Below are positions 7,805 to 16,123 of a DNA stretch of 64,000 nt, in pieces (within the stretch, counting starts at the first letter, position 1; each line of letters opens with the position of its first letter). The stretch spans positions 27,691 through 91,690 of the forward strand of contig NZ_QUEM01000014.1 of NCBI RefSeq assembly GCF_003477995.1. The letters run 5' to 3'. The notes under the pieces are model-generated. The model saw only the letters and a list, made by a program, of their open reading frames with translations. It was not told the DNA's origin and ran no database searches. The translations under genes and the position numbers were made by a program. Source of the DNA: Bacteroides sp. OF04-15BH (lineage in GTDB: Bacteria > Bacteroidota > Bacteroidia > Bacteroidales > Bacteroidaceae).

Positions 7805-9055
7805 ATGACTATCGACAGTTACAAATTTGCCGGCAAAAAGGCAATTGTTCGTGTGGACTTCAATGTTCCATTGGATGAGAATGGTAAAATCACTGATGAC
7901 ACCCGTATCCGCGGTGCCCTCCCTACTTTGACTAAGATCCTGAAGGACGGTGGTGCTCTGATCATCATGTCACACATGGGTAAGCCAAAAGGTAAGGTAA
8001 ACGCTAAATACTCTTTGAGCCAGATCGTTGACGCTGTTTCTGAGAAGTTGGGTGTACCTGTACAGTTCGCACCGGACTGCGCTAAGGCTGCTGAGGCTGC
8101 CGCTGCTTTGAAGCCGGGTGAAGTACTGCTGTTGGAGAACCTGCGTTTCTATCCTGAAGAGGAAGGAAAGCCAGTAGGTATCGATAAGGAAGATCCTGCT
8201 TACGAAGAGGCTAAGAAGGCTATGAAGGCTGCTCAGAAAGAATTCGCCAAGACTTTGGCTTCTTACGCTGACTGCTACGTAATGGATGCATTCGGAACAG
8301 CTCACCGCAAGCACGCTTCTACAGCTGTTATCGCTGACTACTTCGACGCTGACAATAAGATGTTGGGTTATCTGATGGAGAAGGAAGTTCAGGCTGTTGA
8401 CAATGTATTGAAAGACATCAAGCGCCCATTCACTGCTATCATGGGTGGTTCTAAGGTTTCTACCAAGATCGGTATCATCGAGAACTTGATGGACAAGGTA
8501 GACAACTTGATCCTGTGTGGTGGTATGGCCTTCACATTCGCTAAGGCTCAGGGTGGTAAGATCGGTAACTCTTTGGTAGAGGACGACAAACTGCAGCTGG
8601 CTTTGGATATCATCGCTAAGGCTAAGGCTAAAGGTGTAAACTTGGTATTGGGTTGCGACTGCATCGCTGCTGACAAGTTTGCTAACGATGCCAACACTCA
8701 GGTATGTGCAGACAGCAATATTCCTGACGGATGGATGGGTCTGGATGCAGGTCCTAAGACTCAGGAAGAGTTCAAGGCTGCTATCAAGGGTGCCAAGACT
8801 ATCTTGTGGAACGGTCCTGCCGGTGTATTCGAAATGGATAACTTTGCAGCTGGTTCAAAGGCTATCGCCGAGGCTATCGCTGAAGCTACCAAAGAGGGTG
8901 CTTTCTCTCTGATCGGTGGTGGTGACTCAGTAGCATGTATCAACAAGTTTGGTATGGCTGACCAGGTTTCTTACATCTCTACCGGTGGTGGTGCTCTGTT
9001 GGAAGCTATCGAAGGTAAGATCCTTCCGGGTATCGCAGCTATCAAAGGCGAATAA
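7805..9055 (+). CDS. pgk: Phosphoglycerate kinase
   Basis: Cytoplasmic glycolytic enzyme that makes ATP from 1,3-bisphosphoglycerate. The 416 residues contain the N-domain signature [15 protein letters not shown], the substrate-binding SHMGKPKG, and [14 protein letters not shown], and the C-domain nucleotide site with [10 protein letters not shown] and [10 protein letters not shown] and the final GGGDSVA and STGGGALLE. Length is usual for the family. The gene uses a restricted codon set (GGT, GCT, AAG, GTA dominate), unlike the genes on either side, as expected for high expression. It is transcribed alone between a promoter at 7742 and a strong terminator at 9080. Confidence 0.98.
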   Translation: MTIDSYKFAGKKAIVRVDFNVPLDENGKITDDTRIRGALPTLTKILKDGGALIIMSHMGKPKGKVNAKYSLSQIVDAVSEKLGVPVQFAPDCAKAAEAAAALKPGEVLLLENLRFYPEEEGKPVGIDKEDPAYEEAKKAMKAAQKEFAKTLASYADCYVMDAFGTAHRKHASTAVIADYFDADNKMLGYLMEKEVQAVDNVLKDIKRPFTAIMGGSKVSTKIGIIENLMDKVDNLILCGGMAFTFAKAQGGKIGNSLVEDDKLQLALDIIAKAKAKGVNLVLGCDCIAADKFANDANTQVCADSNIPDGWMGLDAGPKTQEEFKAAIKGAKTILWNGPAGVFEMDNFAAGSKAIAEAIAEATKEGAFSLIGGGDSVACINKFGMADQVSYISTGGGALLEAIEGKILPGIAAIKGE

Positions 9056-9079
9056 TCATTTTATTTGATAATCCATCAG

Positions 9080-9118
9080 GAAAGGGTAACTTGTTTTATC
9101 GGGTTACCCTTTCTTTTA
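9080..9118 (+). terminator. Terminator of pgk
   Basis: GAAAGGGTAAC at 9080-9090 pairs perfectly with GTTACCCTTTC at 9103-9113, followed by a T-rich stretch. It ends 12 bases before the next start codon. Confidence 0.88.
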
Positions 9119-9129
9119 ATTCTACATTC

Positions 9130-10083
9130 ATGAAAAAGGTATTCCTATTGCTGGCAGCCCTGGCCGGTCTGGCGTCATGCCACAAAACCGGTAACAAACA
9201 GGCTGAAAAAGTATCCCCACAAGATTCCACCGTACTCTACGTGGCCTTGATGCCTACTGTAGACTGTCTTCCTTTTTATTATGCAGAGCAACAAGGTATC
9301 TTCGACAGTCTGAATGCCAATATCGAAATCAGAAATTACATGGCTCAGATGGATTGCGACACAGCCTTCTGCCGGAAACATGTGGATGTAGCCTATACAG
9401 ACCTGATCCGGGCCGCCCTTTTACAAAGTAAAGACACGGCTTTGAATGTGATCATGCGGACAGACGGTAGTCACGAACTGATTACTGCCTTCAGCAAACG
9501 TCTGAAATCTCCCAAACAACTAAAGGAAAAAATGGTGGGCATGGCGCGCCATTCCGTCACGGACTATCTTTGCAGCGAAATTGTAAAGAAAGGAAATATC
9601 AGTCCGGACGAATTATACAAACCACAAATCAACGACATCTCGTTGAGAGCAGCCATGGTGCAGAATGCCACAATCGATGCCGCATTTCTGCCCGAACCTT
9701 ATGCCACACAGGCACGACTTCTGAAAAACAGAAGCATCTACAGCACCCCAAAAGAAAAGATTCACCTGATGTGTATGATGGCCAGCTGGCAGGCCCAGAA
9801 AGATCCGAAAAAGGCCAAACTGCTGCATCAGCTGATTCAAGGATATGACTTGGCTGTACAAAAAATGAAAGATAAAAGCAATCAGGACTCCGCACGCAAC
9901 CTGCTGAAACCTTTTGGACTGAAACAACAGGTTCTGGACTCCCTGAAGCTTCCCAAATACCACAAAGCATCTGTTCCTGATGCCAAACAGGTACAAAAAG
10001 CCATCGAATGGCTTCGAGCACAAGAACTCATCAGCAAGCAATATAACGGCGATACACTGGTAACCTCGTTTCTTACGAAATAA
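9130..10083 (+). CDS. Orphan substrate-binding lipoprotein (SsuA/THI5/NMT1-like)
   Basis: 317 residues from the ATG at 9130. MKKVFLLLAALAGLASC is a lipoprotein signal with Cys17 as the lipidated residue. The rest has the periplasmic binding protein type-2 pattern of the SsuA/NMT1 group: VALMPTVDCLPFYYAEQQGIF at the start of the fold, DVAYTDLIRAALL, and DAAFLPEPYATQA in the second lobe. Such proteins normally deliver a ligand to an ABC importer, but no permease or ATPase gene is near. The frame extends upstream across the pgk terminator, which rules out the longer start. A TPR gene begins 5 bp after its stop, so the two are translationally linked. Ligand unknown. Confidence 0.78.
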   Translation: MKKVFLLLAALAGLASCHKTGNKQAEKVSPQDSTVLYVALMPTVDCLPFYYAEQQGIFDSLNANIEIRNYMAQMDCDTAFCRKHVDVAYTDLIRAALLQSKDTALNVIMRTDGSHELITAFSKRLKSPKQLKEKMVGMARHSVTDYLCSEIVKKGNISPDELYKPQINDISLRAAMVQNATIDAAFLPEPYATQARLLKNRSIYSTPKEKIHLMCMMASWQAQKDPKKAKLLHQLIQGYDLAVQKMKDKSNQDSARNLLKPFGLKQQVLDSLKLPKYHKASVPDAKQVQKAIEWLRAQELISKQYNGDTLVTSFLTK

Positions 10084-10088
10084 ACATC

Positions 10089-12278
10089 ATGAATACAGAT
10101 AATTATAAAGATTTATTTGATCAGGCTACCCAGGCTTTGGGCAGTTTTCAGCTCTTCAGTGCACTCGATGCCATGAAAACAGCATCGCAAGAACTGAGAC
10201 AAAGCTATCTGATTACTGAAGAAGAAAGCATCCGGAATGACTACGCACTGATGCTTCAGTTTATGGCACAGGGAGGAAACGACCCGCAAAAGGAGAACAT
10301 GCACCAGACTTTCCTTCTGAGAGCCTGCAATCTGCTTTACCGCATCCATCACCAATATCTGCTCCTTTACGGAAGCAATCATATCGGCGAGACCATGCGT
10401 ACAGACCAGACAATCTCTTCGGACGATCCGAACAGCTATATCGAAGCGCTTCTCAAACCGCTTTCCTTACTGGAAGACTACACCTCTGAAGGTGACCGCA
10501 ACAAGGAAAGCATAGAACATCTGTATCAGGATCTCTATCGGGAACTGAACCGCTTCTTTAATTATCTGCTTACCGCCGACTTGTTTGACGAGGAGAAAAA
10601 ACGCCTTGTGATTTCCTGCATCAACCGTCTGCCGGAAGTTTATGCCTGCATGCTGCTCGAGGCTCTTTATCTGAACTGCATGGAGGCGCTCGACCTGAAT
10701 AAACTCAAGATACTGTTCCACTTTGTAAGAAGCAACTCTGTCCGTCTCGGCATTCAGGCACTGACGGCCGTACTCATCCTCTATCATCAGCACAGCAGTC
10801 TGATTGAAATTGATGAGGTGTTCCATCATGAATTTCTTATGCTGAAAGAAGTTCCGGGAATCGACAAAGCCATCATCAGCATACAGAAACAGCTGTTCCT
10901 GAGCAAGGAAACCGAAAAAGCCTCACAGATTCTCAATAAAGACATTCTGCCGAACATGATGCGCTCCGGACTGGGCAACCTGAACCAGATGGATCCAAAC
11001 ATGAGTATCGACAGCCTGCTCCAAGGAAACATGGGAGGTATGGGCGCTGCATTGGAGAATAATATGGAACACCTGAGCAAGATGACCCAGACAGGTTATG
11101 ACATCAACTACAACCTGTTCAGTTCCATGTGCCGGAACATTTTCTTCTCCAAGTTCAACAACTGGTTCTGCAATTTCGATCTCCATCACCCAGATTTGGC
11201 GGACTTCCGGAAAAATGAACAGGGCGAAAAGATGCTGCAAACCTTGGGACGCTCGCAAAGACTCTGCGAACTGGACAAATATGCCATGGGATATATCCTG
11301 AACCACATGCCGGAAAGCATGCGGGGCGCTATGCTCGAAGGCGGCATGCAAATGGAAATAGAAGACCAGAGCATCGTTCCCGATCCGGAAAAAGAAAAGC
11401 AGTCCGTCATACGGAGTCACATTCAGGATTTATACCGCTTCTACACCAAAAGCTTGCAGAAAAAGAATCTGAAGAACCCGTTCGACGCAGTTCCGTTCTT
11501 TGCCGAAAGCAATCCCGTGATGCAGATTGTGAATAAAGGGGAATTCCTGAACGAAATGGCCCGCTTCTTCATGAAGACAGAATTATATCAGCAGGCACAG
11601 GATGCCTTGCTTGCCTTGCTGGAGATCCAGTCGGCCGATGCCTGGGCGCTGCATTCCCTGGCAGTGACCTATCAGCAACAGGGAGCCTCTGCCCGCGCTT
11701 TGCAGTATGAGCAACAGGCCGAACTGCTTGATCCGGACAACATCAACATCCTGCTCAGCATCCAGCAGCTTTGCCTGTTTCTGGACAAGCACACCATGCG
11801 GGTAAACTATCTGAAACGCATTGAAGAGCTCCAACCGCTGGATACAGATCTGGAAATCGGAATGGTATTCAGCCTGATTGAAAGCGAACAATATGAAGAA
11901 GCTCTGAAAAGATGCTACAAAATGAAATATCTGGAGCAGAACTCTTCCTTTGCTGACCGCAGCATTGCCTGGTGTTCTCTAAAAACCCAGAAGCCGGAAA
12001 CGGCACAAAAGTATTACGACCAGCTTCTGGCCGGAAACGGAATTATCTGGGGAGACTACCTGAATGCCGGAAACACAGCCTGGATTAACGGAGACATCCA
12101 AAAGGCTATCAGTCACTACCGGACCTTTATCCGGGAATTCGGCAAAAGCAGTGATTCCCAAAGAGGCACCTGGCTGGATGCCTTTGAAGAGAATGAAGAC
12201 ATTCTGGAATCGTACGGCATCAACCGGAGAGACATTTGCCTGATGAAAGAAATCATCAGACCGGAAAACCAGCAATAA
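10089..12278 (+). CDS. Large TPR-containing helical protein, unknown function
   Basis: 729 residues with no signal peptide or membrane helix, so cytoplasmic. Almost wholly alpha-helical by composition. TPR-like units are clear in the C-terminal third (AWALHSLAVTYQQQGASARA, residues about 517-536, and further units to about 690). The middle has a Met/Asn-rich stretch (about 290-325) with NMMRSGLGNLNQMDPNMS and GNMGGMGAALENNM, likely a flexible linker. The start is 5 bp after the binding-lipoprotein stop, so the pair form an operon closed by the hairpin at 12309. I do not recognise the full-length family; a scaffold role is only a guess. Confidence 0.7.
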   Translation: MNTDNYKDLFDQATQALGSFQLFSALDAMKTASQELRQSYLITEEESIRNDYALMLQFMAQGGNDPQKENMHQTFLLRACNLLYRIHHQYLLLYGSNHIGETMRTDQTISSDDPNSYIEALLKPLSLLEDYTSEGDRNKESIEHLYQDLYRELNRFFNYLLTADLFDEEKKRLVISCINRLPEVYACMLLEALYLNCMEALDLNKLKILFHFVRSNSVRLGIQALTAVLILYHQHSSLIEIDEVFHHEFLMLKEVPGIDKAIISIQKQLFLSKETEKASQILNKDILPNMMRSGLGNLNQMDPNMSIDSLLQGNMGGMGAALENNMEHLSKMTQTGYDINYNLFSSMCRNIFFSKFNNWFCNFDLHHPDLADFRKNEQGEKMLQTLGRSQRLCELDKYAMGYILNHMPESMRGAMLEGGMQMEIEDQSIVPDPEKEKQSVIRSHIQDLYRFYTKSLQKKNLKNPFDAVPFFAESNPVMQIVNKGEFLNEMARFFMKTELYQQAQDALLALLEIQSADAWALHSLAVTYQQQGASARALQYEQQAELLDPDNINILLSIQQLCLFLDKHTMRVNYLKRIEELQPLDTDLEIGMVFSLIESEQYEEALKRCYKMKYLEQNSSFADRSIAWCSLKTQKPETAQKYYDQLLAGNGIIWGDYLNAGNTAWINGDIQKAISHYRTFIREFGKSSDSQRGTWLDAFEENEDILESYGINRRDICLMKEIIRPENQQ

Positions 12279-12308
12279 GGCAGCAAAACGACACAACATA
12301 CTCAAACA

Positions 12309-12365
12309 ACAGAGGCGGCTTCCTTCCGTTTCGGACCAATCCGAACGAAAGGAAGCCGCCTCTGT
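12309..12365. terminator. Long bidirectional hairpin between convergent genes
   Basis: A 17-bp perfect stem (12309-12325 with 12349-12365) continues inward after a one-pair mismatch as a further eight pairs with one bulged T, closing on a CCAA loop. There is no long T-run, so it may work as a transcript-end stabiliser for both converging genes as much as a classic terminator. Confidence 0.75.
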
Positions 12366-12388
12366 AAGTATTCTGTTCCGTGATATTC

Positions 12389-13663
12389 TCAAATCAGCGG
12401 AACCAATATCTGGAAGAACCATCCCTTGAAACGCTGCCACACATTGCGGCGCTGCTTCCAGTTTTCAGGAGTGAGCAGCGTGGATTTCTTTTTGTCTTCC
12501 TCAAAAATATACTGTAACTGGTGCGTGGTACAACTGTCCATGATAAACGCATTGACCTCATAATCGAAAGTGAGACTGCGACTGTTCAGATTGGCCGACC
12601 CTACCGTACAGAAAGAATCGTCCACCATCATGACCTTGGTATGATGAAATCCGGTTTCGTAATAATAGATTTCCGCTCCCCGTTTCATCAGTTTATGCAC
12701 ATTATAAGCCACCACATCGGGCACAATCTTGACATCCGACTTGGTGGAAACCATAATCTCCACACGCACACCACGCTCCAAAGCCCGGTACAAGGCTTTA
12801 CGCACACTGCGTACCAGAGTCAGATAGGGATTGATGATCTGCACCCGATAGCGGGCATGATCAATGGCATACTGGTATGAGCGGCGCATAATCTTGGGAC
12901 GGATTATCGGAACCCGGTCTACCACGCCCACCATCTTGTGGCCGGCACTCAGACAAGTATCCGGTTTCAGTCCCGTGTATGCCGTCGTATCCTTGCGCAT
13001 ATCTTCGGCAAAGAGCGAATCCTCGGGTACGGCTCCTCCGGTGGTTTTCTCCCACATCGTGCTGAAAATCTCCTCATAATCCTCCACGACACCGCCTTCG
13101 ATGCGCATGTGCATATCGCGCCATTCGCCAAATTCCGGCTTACCGTAGATATAATAGTCGGCCACATTCATTCCGCCGGTGTAGACCATCTTGCCGTCGA
13201 TAATCACGATTTTCCGGTGATCACGGTGCAAGGCATGGTTAATCCACGGAAAAACAATCGGGTCGAACGCATAGATTTCAATACCCGCCGAACGGATTTT
13301 ATTCAAGTCATGTTTCTTGAGCGGACGGCTGTTGCTGCTGTTTCCGAAACTGTCGAACAGCGCCCGCACCTGAACACCCTCGCGGGCCTTTTGTGCCAGG
13401 AGGGTAAACAGGACATTACCTATGGAATCATTTCTGAAGTTGAAGTATTCGAGATGCACATAATAACGCGCCTGACTGATGGCAGCAAGCATGTCATCAA
13501 ACTTTTCCTTTCCGCTACGAAGCAGCACCACACGGTTGTCGTGTGTAAAATCCACCCCCATCTCCTCAAGAGATTCCACGGTGAGCGAATCGCTACGCTC
13601 CTGCGAGAAGGACGAAACGGCCCCTATCAACCAGACGCATAGTATGACAATCCATCTGTTCAT
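12389..13663 (-). CDS. Secreted phospholipase D superfamily protein (cardiolipin synthase-like)
   Basis: 424 residues from the ATG at 13663 (MNRWIVILCVWLIGAVSSFSQ, an export signal). Two PLD catalytic motifs are visible: HRKIVIIDG near residue 170 and HTKVMMVDD near residue 345, each with HxKxxxxD, followed by GGMN and GSANLNSRS. Overall order fits bacterial cardiolipin synthases, but the usual N-terminal double membrane anchor is replaced by a cleavable signal, which would put the enzyme in the periplasm or outer membrane. Its start codon lies one base after the kdsD stop (TGA C ATG), so it is translationally coupled to Kdo synthesis genes. Substrate unproven. Confidence 0.82.
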   Translation of the reverse strand: MNRWIVILCVWLIGAVSSFSQERSDSLTVESLEEMGVDFTHDNRVVLLRSGKEKFDDMLAAISQARYYVHLEYFNFRNDSIGNVLFTLLAQKAREGVQVRALFDSFGNSSNSRPLKKHDLNKIRSAGIEIYAFDPIVFPWINHALHRDHRKIVIIDGKMVYTGGMNVADYYIYGKPEFGEWRDMHMRIEGGVVEDYEEIFSTMWEKTTGGAVPEDSLFAEDMRKDTTAYTGLKPDTCLSAGHKMVGVVDRVPIIRPKIMRRSYQYAIDHARYRVQIINPYLTLVRSVRKALYRALERGVRVEIMVSTKSDVKIVPDVVAYNVHKLMKRGAEIYYYETGFHHTKVMMVDDSFCTVGSANLNSRSLTFDYEVNAFIMDSCTTHQLQYIFEEDKKKSTLLTPENWKQRRNVWQRFKGWFFQILVPLI

Positions 13664-13664
13664 G

Positions 13665-14612
13665 TCAGAGCATGCAGCCAAAGTGATCGACCACTCCCAA
13701 CAGGTGATTCTCATCATCGACCACCAGCACGGTATGCACTTTCTGCGAAATCATCATCTGCTGGATGGCATCCACCTTAGTATCCGGAGAAACCACTTTG
13801 GGGTGCTGTGTCATCACCTCGGAAACCGGGATATTGAAAAACTTGTCGTGCATCTTTTCCATGGCACGGCGCACGTCACCGTCGGTAATCAGTCCGGCCA
13901 CCTTACCGTCGCGCACGGCAATGCACAGGCCCAACTTACCCTTGCTGACGTGAAGAATGGCCTCACCCAACACCATATCGGGCGAAATCACCGGCAAGTC
14001 CTCAGTGCGCATAATGTTGCGCGCCGTGGTGAGCAGGCGTTTGCCCAAAGAGCCGCCCGGGTGGAACTGCGCAAAATCCTTGGCCTTGAAATGACGCTCT
14101 TCCATCAGCGCACAGGCCAGCGCATCGCCCATAGCCAGAGTGGCCGTGGTCGAAGAAGTGGGTGCCAGATTCAGCGGACATGCCTCACGGGCCACACGAG
14201 CCGTAAGATGGCAGGTAGCATACTGGGCCAGCAGTGATTCCGCATTGCCGGAAATACCGATCAACGGGATTTTCTGCTCGGTGAGGTAAGGAATAAAGCG
14301 AAGCAGCTCGTCGGTCTGACCGGAATTGGAGATGGCAATCACCACATCCTGCGGGGTCATCACACCCAAGTCGCCGTGGAACACATCCAGCGGATTGATG
14401 AAAAATGCCGGAGTACCGGTACTGGACATGGTGGCCGCCATTTTGGCGCCGATATGTCCGCTCTTGCCCACACCGGTTACAATCACCTTGCCCTTGCAGG
14501 CCAGGATCAACTCTACTGCACGGTCAAAATTCTCGTCGAGCTGAGGAATCAGGTCCAAAATGGCCTGTGCCTCATCCCGGAAACACTTTATAGCAACATC
14601 TCTTATTCCCAT
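13665..14612 (-). CDS. kdsD: Arabinose-5-phosphate isomerase
   Basis: Converts ribulose-5-phosphate to arabinose-5-phosphate, the precursor for Kdo in lipid A-core synthesis. The 315 residues carry an N-terminal SIS domain (about 30-180; VTGVGKSGHIGAKMAATMSS, and SNSGQTDEL) and two C-terminal CBS domains (about 205-315; ITDGDVRR in the first). This is the KpsF/KdsD/GutQ layout. Its ATG overlaps the kdsA stop by one base (TAATG), and a PLD gene starts one base after its own stop, giving a tightly coupled three-gene operon. Confidence 0.93.
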   Translation of the reverse strand: MGIRDVAIKCFRDEAQAILDLIPQLDENFDRAVELILACKGKVIVTGVGKSGHIGAKMAATMSSTGTPAFFINPLDVFHGDLGVMTPQDVVIAISNSGQTDELLRFIPYLTEQKIPLIGISGNAESLLAQYATCHLTARVAREACPLNLAPTSSTTATLAMGDALACALMEERHFKAKDFAQFHPGGSLGKRLLTTARNIMRTEDLPVISPDMVLGEAILHVSKGKLGLCIAVRDGKVAGLITDGDVRRAMEKMHDKFFNIPVSEVMTQHPKVVSPDTKVDAIQQMMISQKVHTVLVVDDENHLLGVVDHFGCML

Positions 14613-15364
14613 TATAACAAAGTTTGAATTACACCTTCCAGATCTTTCAAATAAAGCATGTTCGGTCCGTCGCTCAATGCCTGCTCCGGATCAGGATGCA
14701 CCTCAAAGAAATAGCCGTTGGCTCCGAAAGCCTTGGCTGCCAGTGCCATGGACGGTACGAACTCACGGTTGCCGCCGCTCTTGCCGCCGGCTGCTCCGGG
14801 GCGCTGCACCGAGTGGGTGCAGTCCATGATGACACGGGGCGTAAAGCGCATCATGTCAGGAATGTTCCGGAAGTCGACCACCAGATTGTTGTATCCGTAG
14901 ATATTTCCACGCTCGGTGAGCCAGACTTCCTGACCGCCGCTCTCCTTTACCTTTTCCACCGGATACTGCATGTCCAGTCCCGACAGGAACTGGGCCTTCT
15001 TGATGTTGACAACCTTTCCGGTCTTGGCCGCAGCCACCAGCAAATCGGTCTGCCGGCACAGAAAAGCAGGAATCTGAATGACATCAACCACCTCGCCCAC
15101 CGGCGCAGCCTGACAGCTCTCGTGGATGTCGGTAAGCAGTTTCAGTCCATACTTTTCGCGGATGTCGGCCAGCATCTGCAAGCCTTTCTCCAGTCCGGGT
15201 CCCCGATAAGAATGCACGGAGGTGCGGTTCGCCTTATCGAAAGATGCCTTGAAATAGATTTCCTTATTGTATTTATTTTTCAGACGCAACAGTTCGGATG
15301 CCACTTCCTGCAGAATCTCCTCGGATTCTATGACACACGGACCGGCAATAAAAATGGATTCCAT
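14612..15364 (-). CDS. kdsA: 3-deoxy-8-phosphooctulonate synthase (Kdo-8-P synthase)
   Basis: Condenses phosphoenolpyruvate with arabinose-5-phosphate to Kdo-8-phosphate. Start set at 15364 (MESIFIAGPCVIES), giving 250 residues; upstream in-frame codons run through the promoter region and are unlike the family. Visible landmarks are AGPCVIES, KASFDKANRTS, GLKLLTDIHE, DVIQIPAFLCRQTDLL, the NIKKAQF block, and MDCTHSVQ followed by HPDPEQALSDGPN. First gene of the kdsA-kdsD-PLD operon, so product and substrate supply are co-ordered. Confidence 0.96.
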   Translation of the reverse strand: MESIFIAGPCVIESEEILQEVASELLRLKNKYNKEIYFKASFDKANRTSVHSYRGPGLEKGLQMLADIREKYGLKLLTDIHESCQAAPVGEVVDVIQIPAFLCRQTDLLVAAAKTGKVVNIKKAQFLSGLDMQYPVEKVKESGGQEVWLTERGNIYGYNNLVVDFRNIPDMMRFTPRVIMDCTHSVQRPGAAGGKSGGNREFVPSMALAAKAFGANGYFFEVHPDPEQALSDGPNMLYLKDLEGVIQTLL

Positions 15365-15388
15365 AAAAAAACGAATTAGTTTATAGAG

Positions 15389-15396
15389 CAAAGATA
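15389..15396 (-). promoter_or_regulatory. -7 element of the kdsA operon promoter
   Basis: TATCTTTG on the minus strand, 25 bases before the chosen kdsA ATG. No clear TTTG at the -33 position. Its place just upstream supports the short kdsA start. Confidence 0.5.
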
Positions 15397-15501
15397 CCAT
15401 TTTTTCACGGATTGTTCTCTCTTTGACTGCCGCAAAAATATTAAATCTACGAATAAAATAAGGAAAGCCTCTAAATATTAGCTTATTCCCCGCAAAATTT
15501 G

Positions 15502-15509
15502 TATCTTTG
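15502..15509 (+). promoter_or_regulatory. -7 element of the MaoC-like gene promoter
   Basis: TATCTTTG, 29 bases before the ATG at 15539. It diverges from the kdsA promoter about 105 bases away. The -33 box is not recognisable. Confidence 0.5.
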
Positions 15510-15538
15510 CAATTCATTCAAATAAACCAAATTCAATC

Positions 15539-16006
15539 ATGAGCAAACTTATTATCAATTCTTACGAAGAGTTTGAAAAATATGTGGGTCAGGAACTCGG
15601 TGTTTCTGAATATCTGGAAGTAACCCAGGAGCGCATCAACCTGTTTGCCGACGCTACTCTGGACCACCAGTGGATTCATGTAGACACAGAACGTGCGCAG
15701 AAGGAAAGCCCGTTCAAGAGCACCATCGCACACGGTTATCTTACCCTGTCTCTGTTGCCTCACATGTGGAATGAAATCATCGAGGTGAACAACCTGAAAA
15801 TGATGATTAACTATGGTATTGACAAAATGAAGTTCGGCCAGGCCGTTCTGAGCGGTGACAGCATCCGTTTGAAAACCAAACTCCAGTCACTGGCCAACCT
15901 GCGCGGAGCTGCAAAAGCTGAAATCAAGTTCACTATTGAAATCAAAGACAGCAACAAGAAAGCCCTGGAGGGAGTTGCCATCTTCATCTACTATTTCAAT
16001 AACTAA
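15539..16006 (+). CDS. MaoC-like (R)-specific enoyl-CoA hydratase family protein
   Basis: A 155-residue single hot-dog-fold protein. The hydratase-2 signature is visible: FADATLDHQWIHVD (catalytic Asp and His, residues about 36-49) then SPFKSTIAHGYLTLSLLP (about 58-75). Members hydrate (R)-enoyl-CoA or related thioesters in the cytoplasm. No fatty-acid or polyhydroxyalkanoate genes lie near, so its pathway is not given by context. Monocistronic between a promoter at 15502 and a terminator at 16034. Confidence 0.88.
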   Translation: MSKLIINSYEEFEKYVGQELGVSEYLEVTQERINLFADATLDHQWIHVDTERAQKESPFKSTIAHGYLTLSLLPHMWNEIIEVNNLKMMINYGIDKMKFGQAVLSGDSIRLKTKLQSLANLRGAAKAEIKFTIEIKDSNKKALEGVAIFIYYFNN

Positions 16007-16033
16007 TCGTCTTACTTGATTATTTCTTATAAG

Positions 16034-16076
16034 AATCTTGCTATAAAGTATTTCATGCTTGGTAGCAAGATTTTTT
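16034..16076 (+). terminator. Terminator of the MaoC-like gene
   Basis: AATCTTGCTA at 16034-16043 pairs perfectly with TAGCAAGATT at 16063-16072, followed by T4. It lies before the MATE start, which argues against the longer MATE frame. Confidence 0.85.
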
Positions 16077-16123
16077 GTTCACGGCTAACCCCTCGTTTTA
16101 CTTTCTTAAAAACCCTAATCAAT

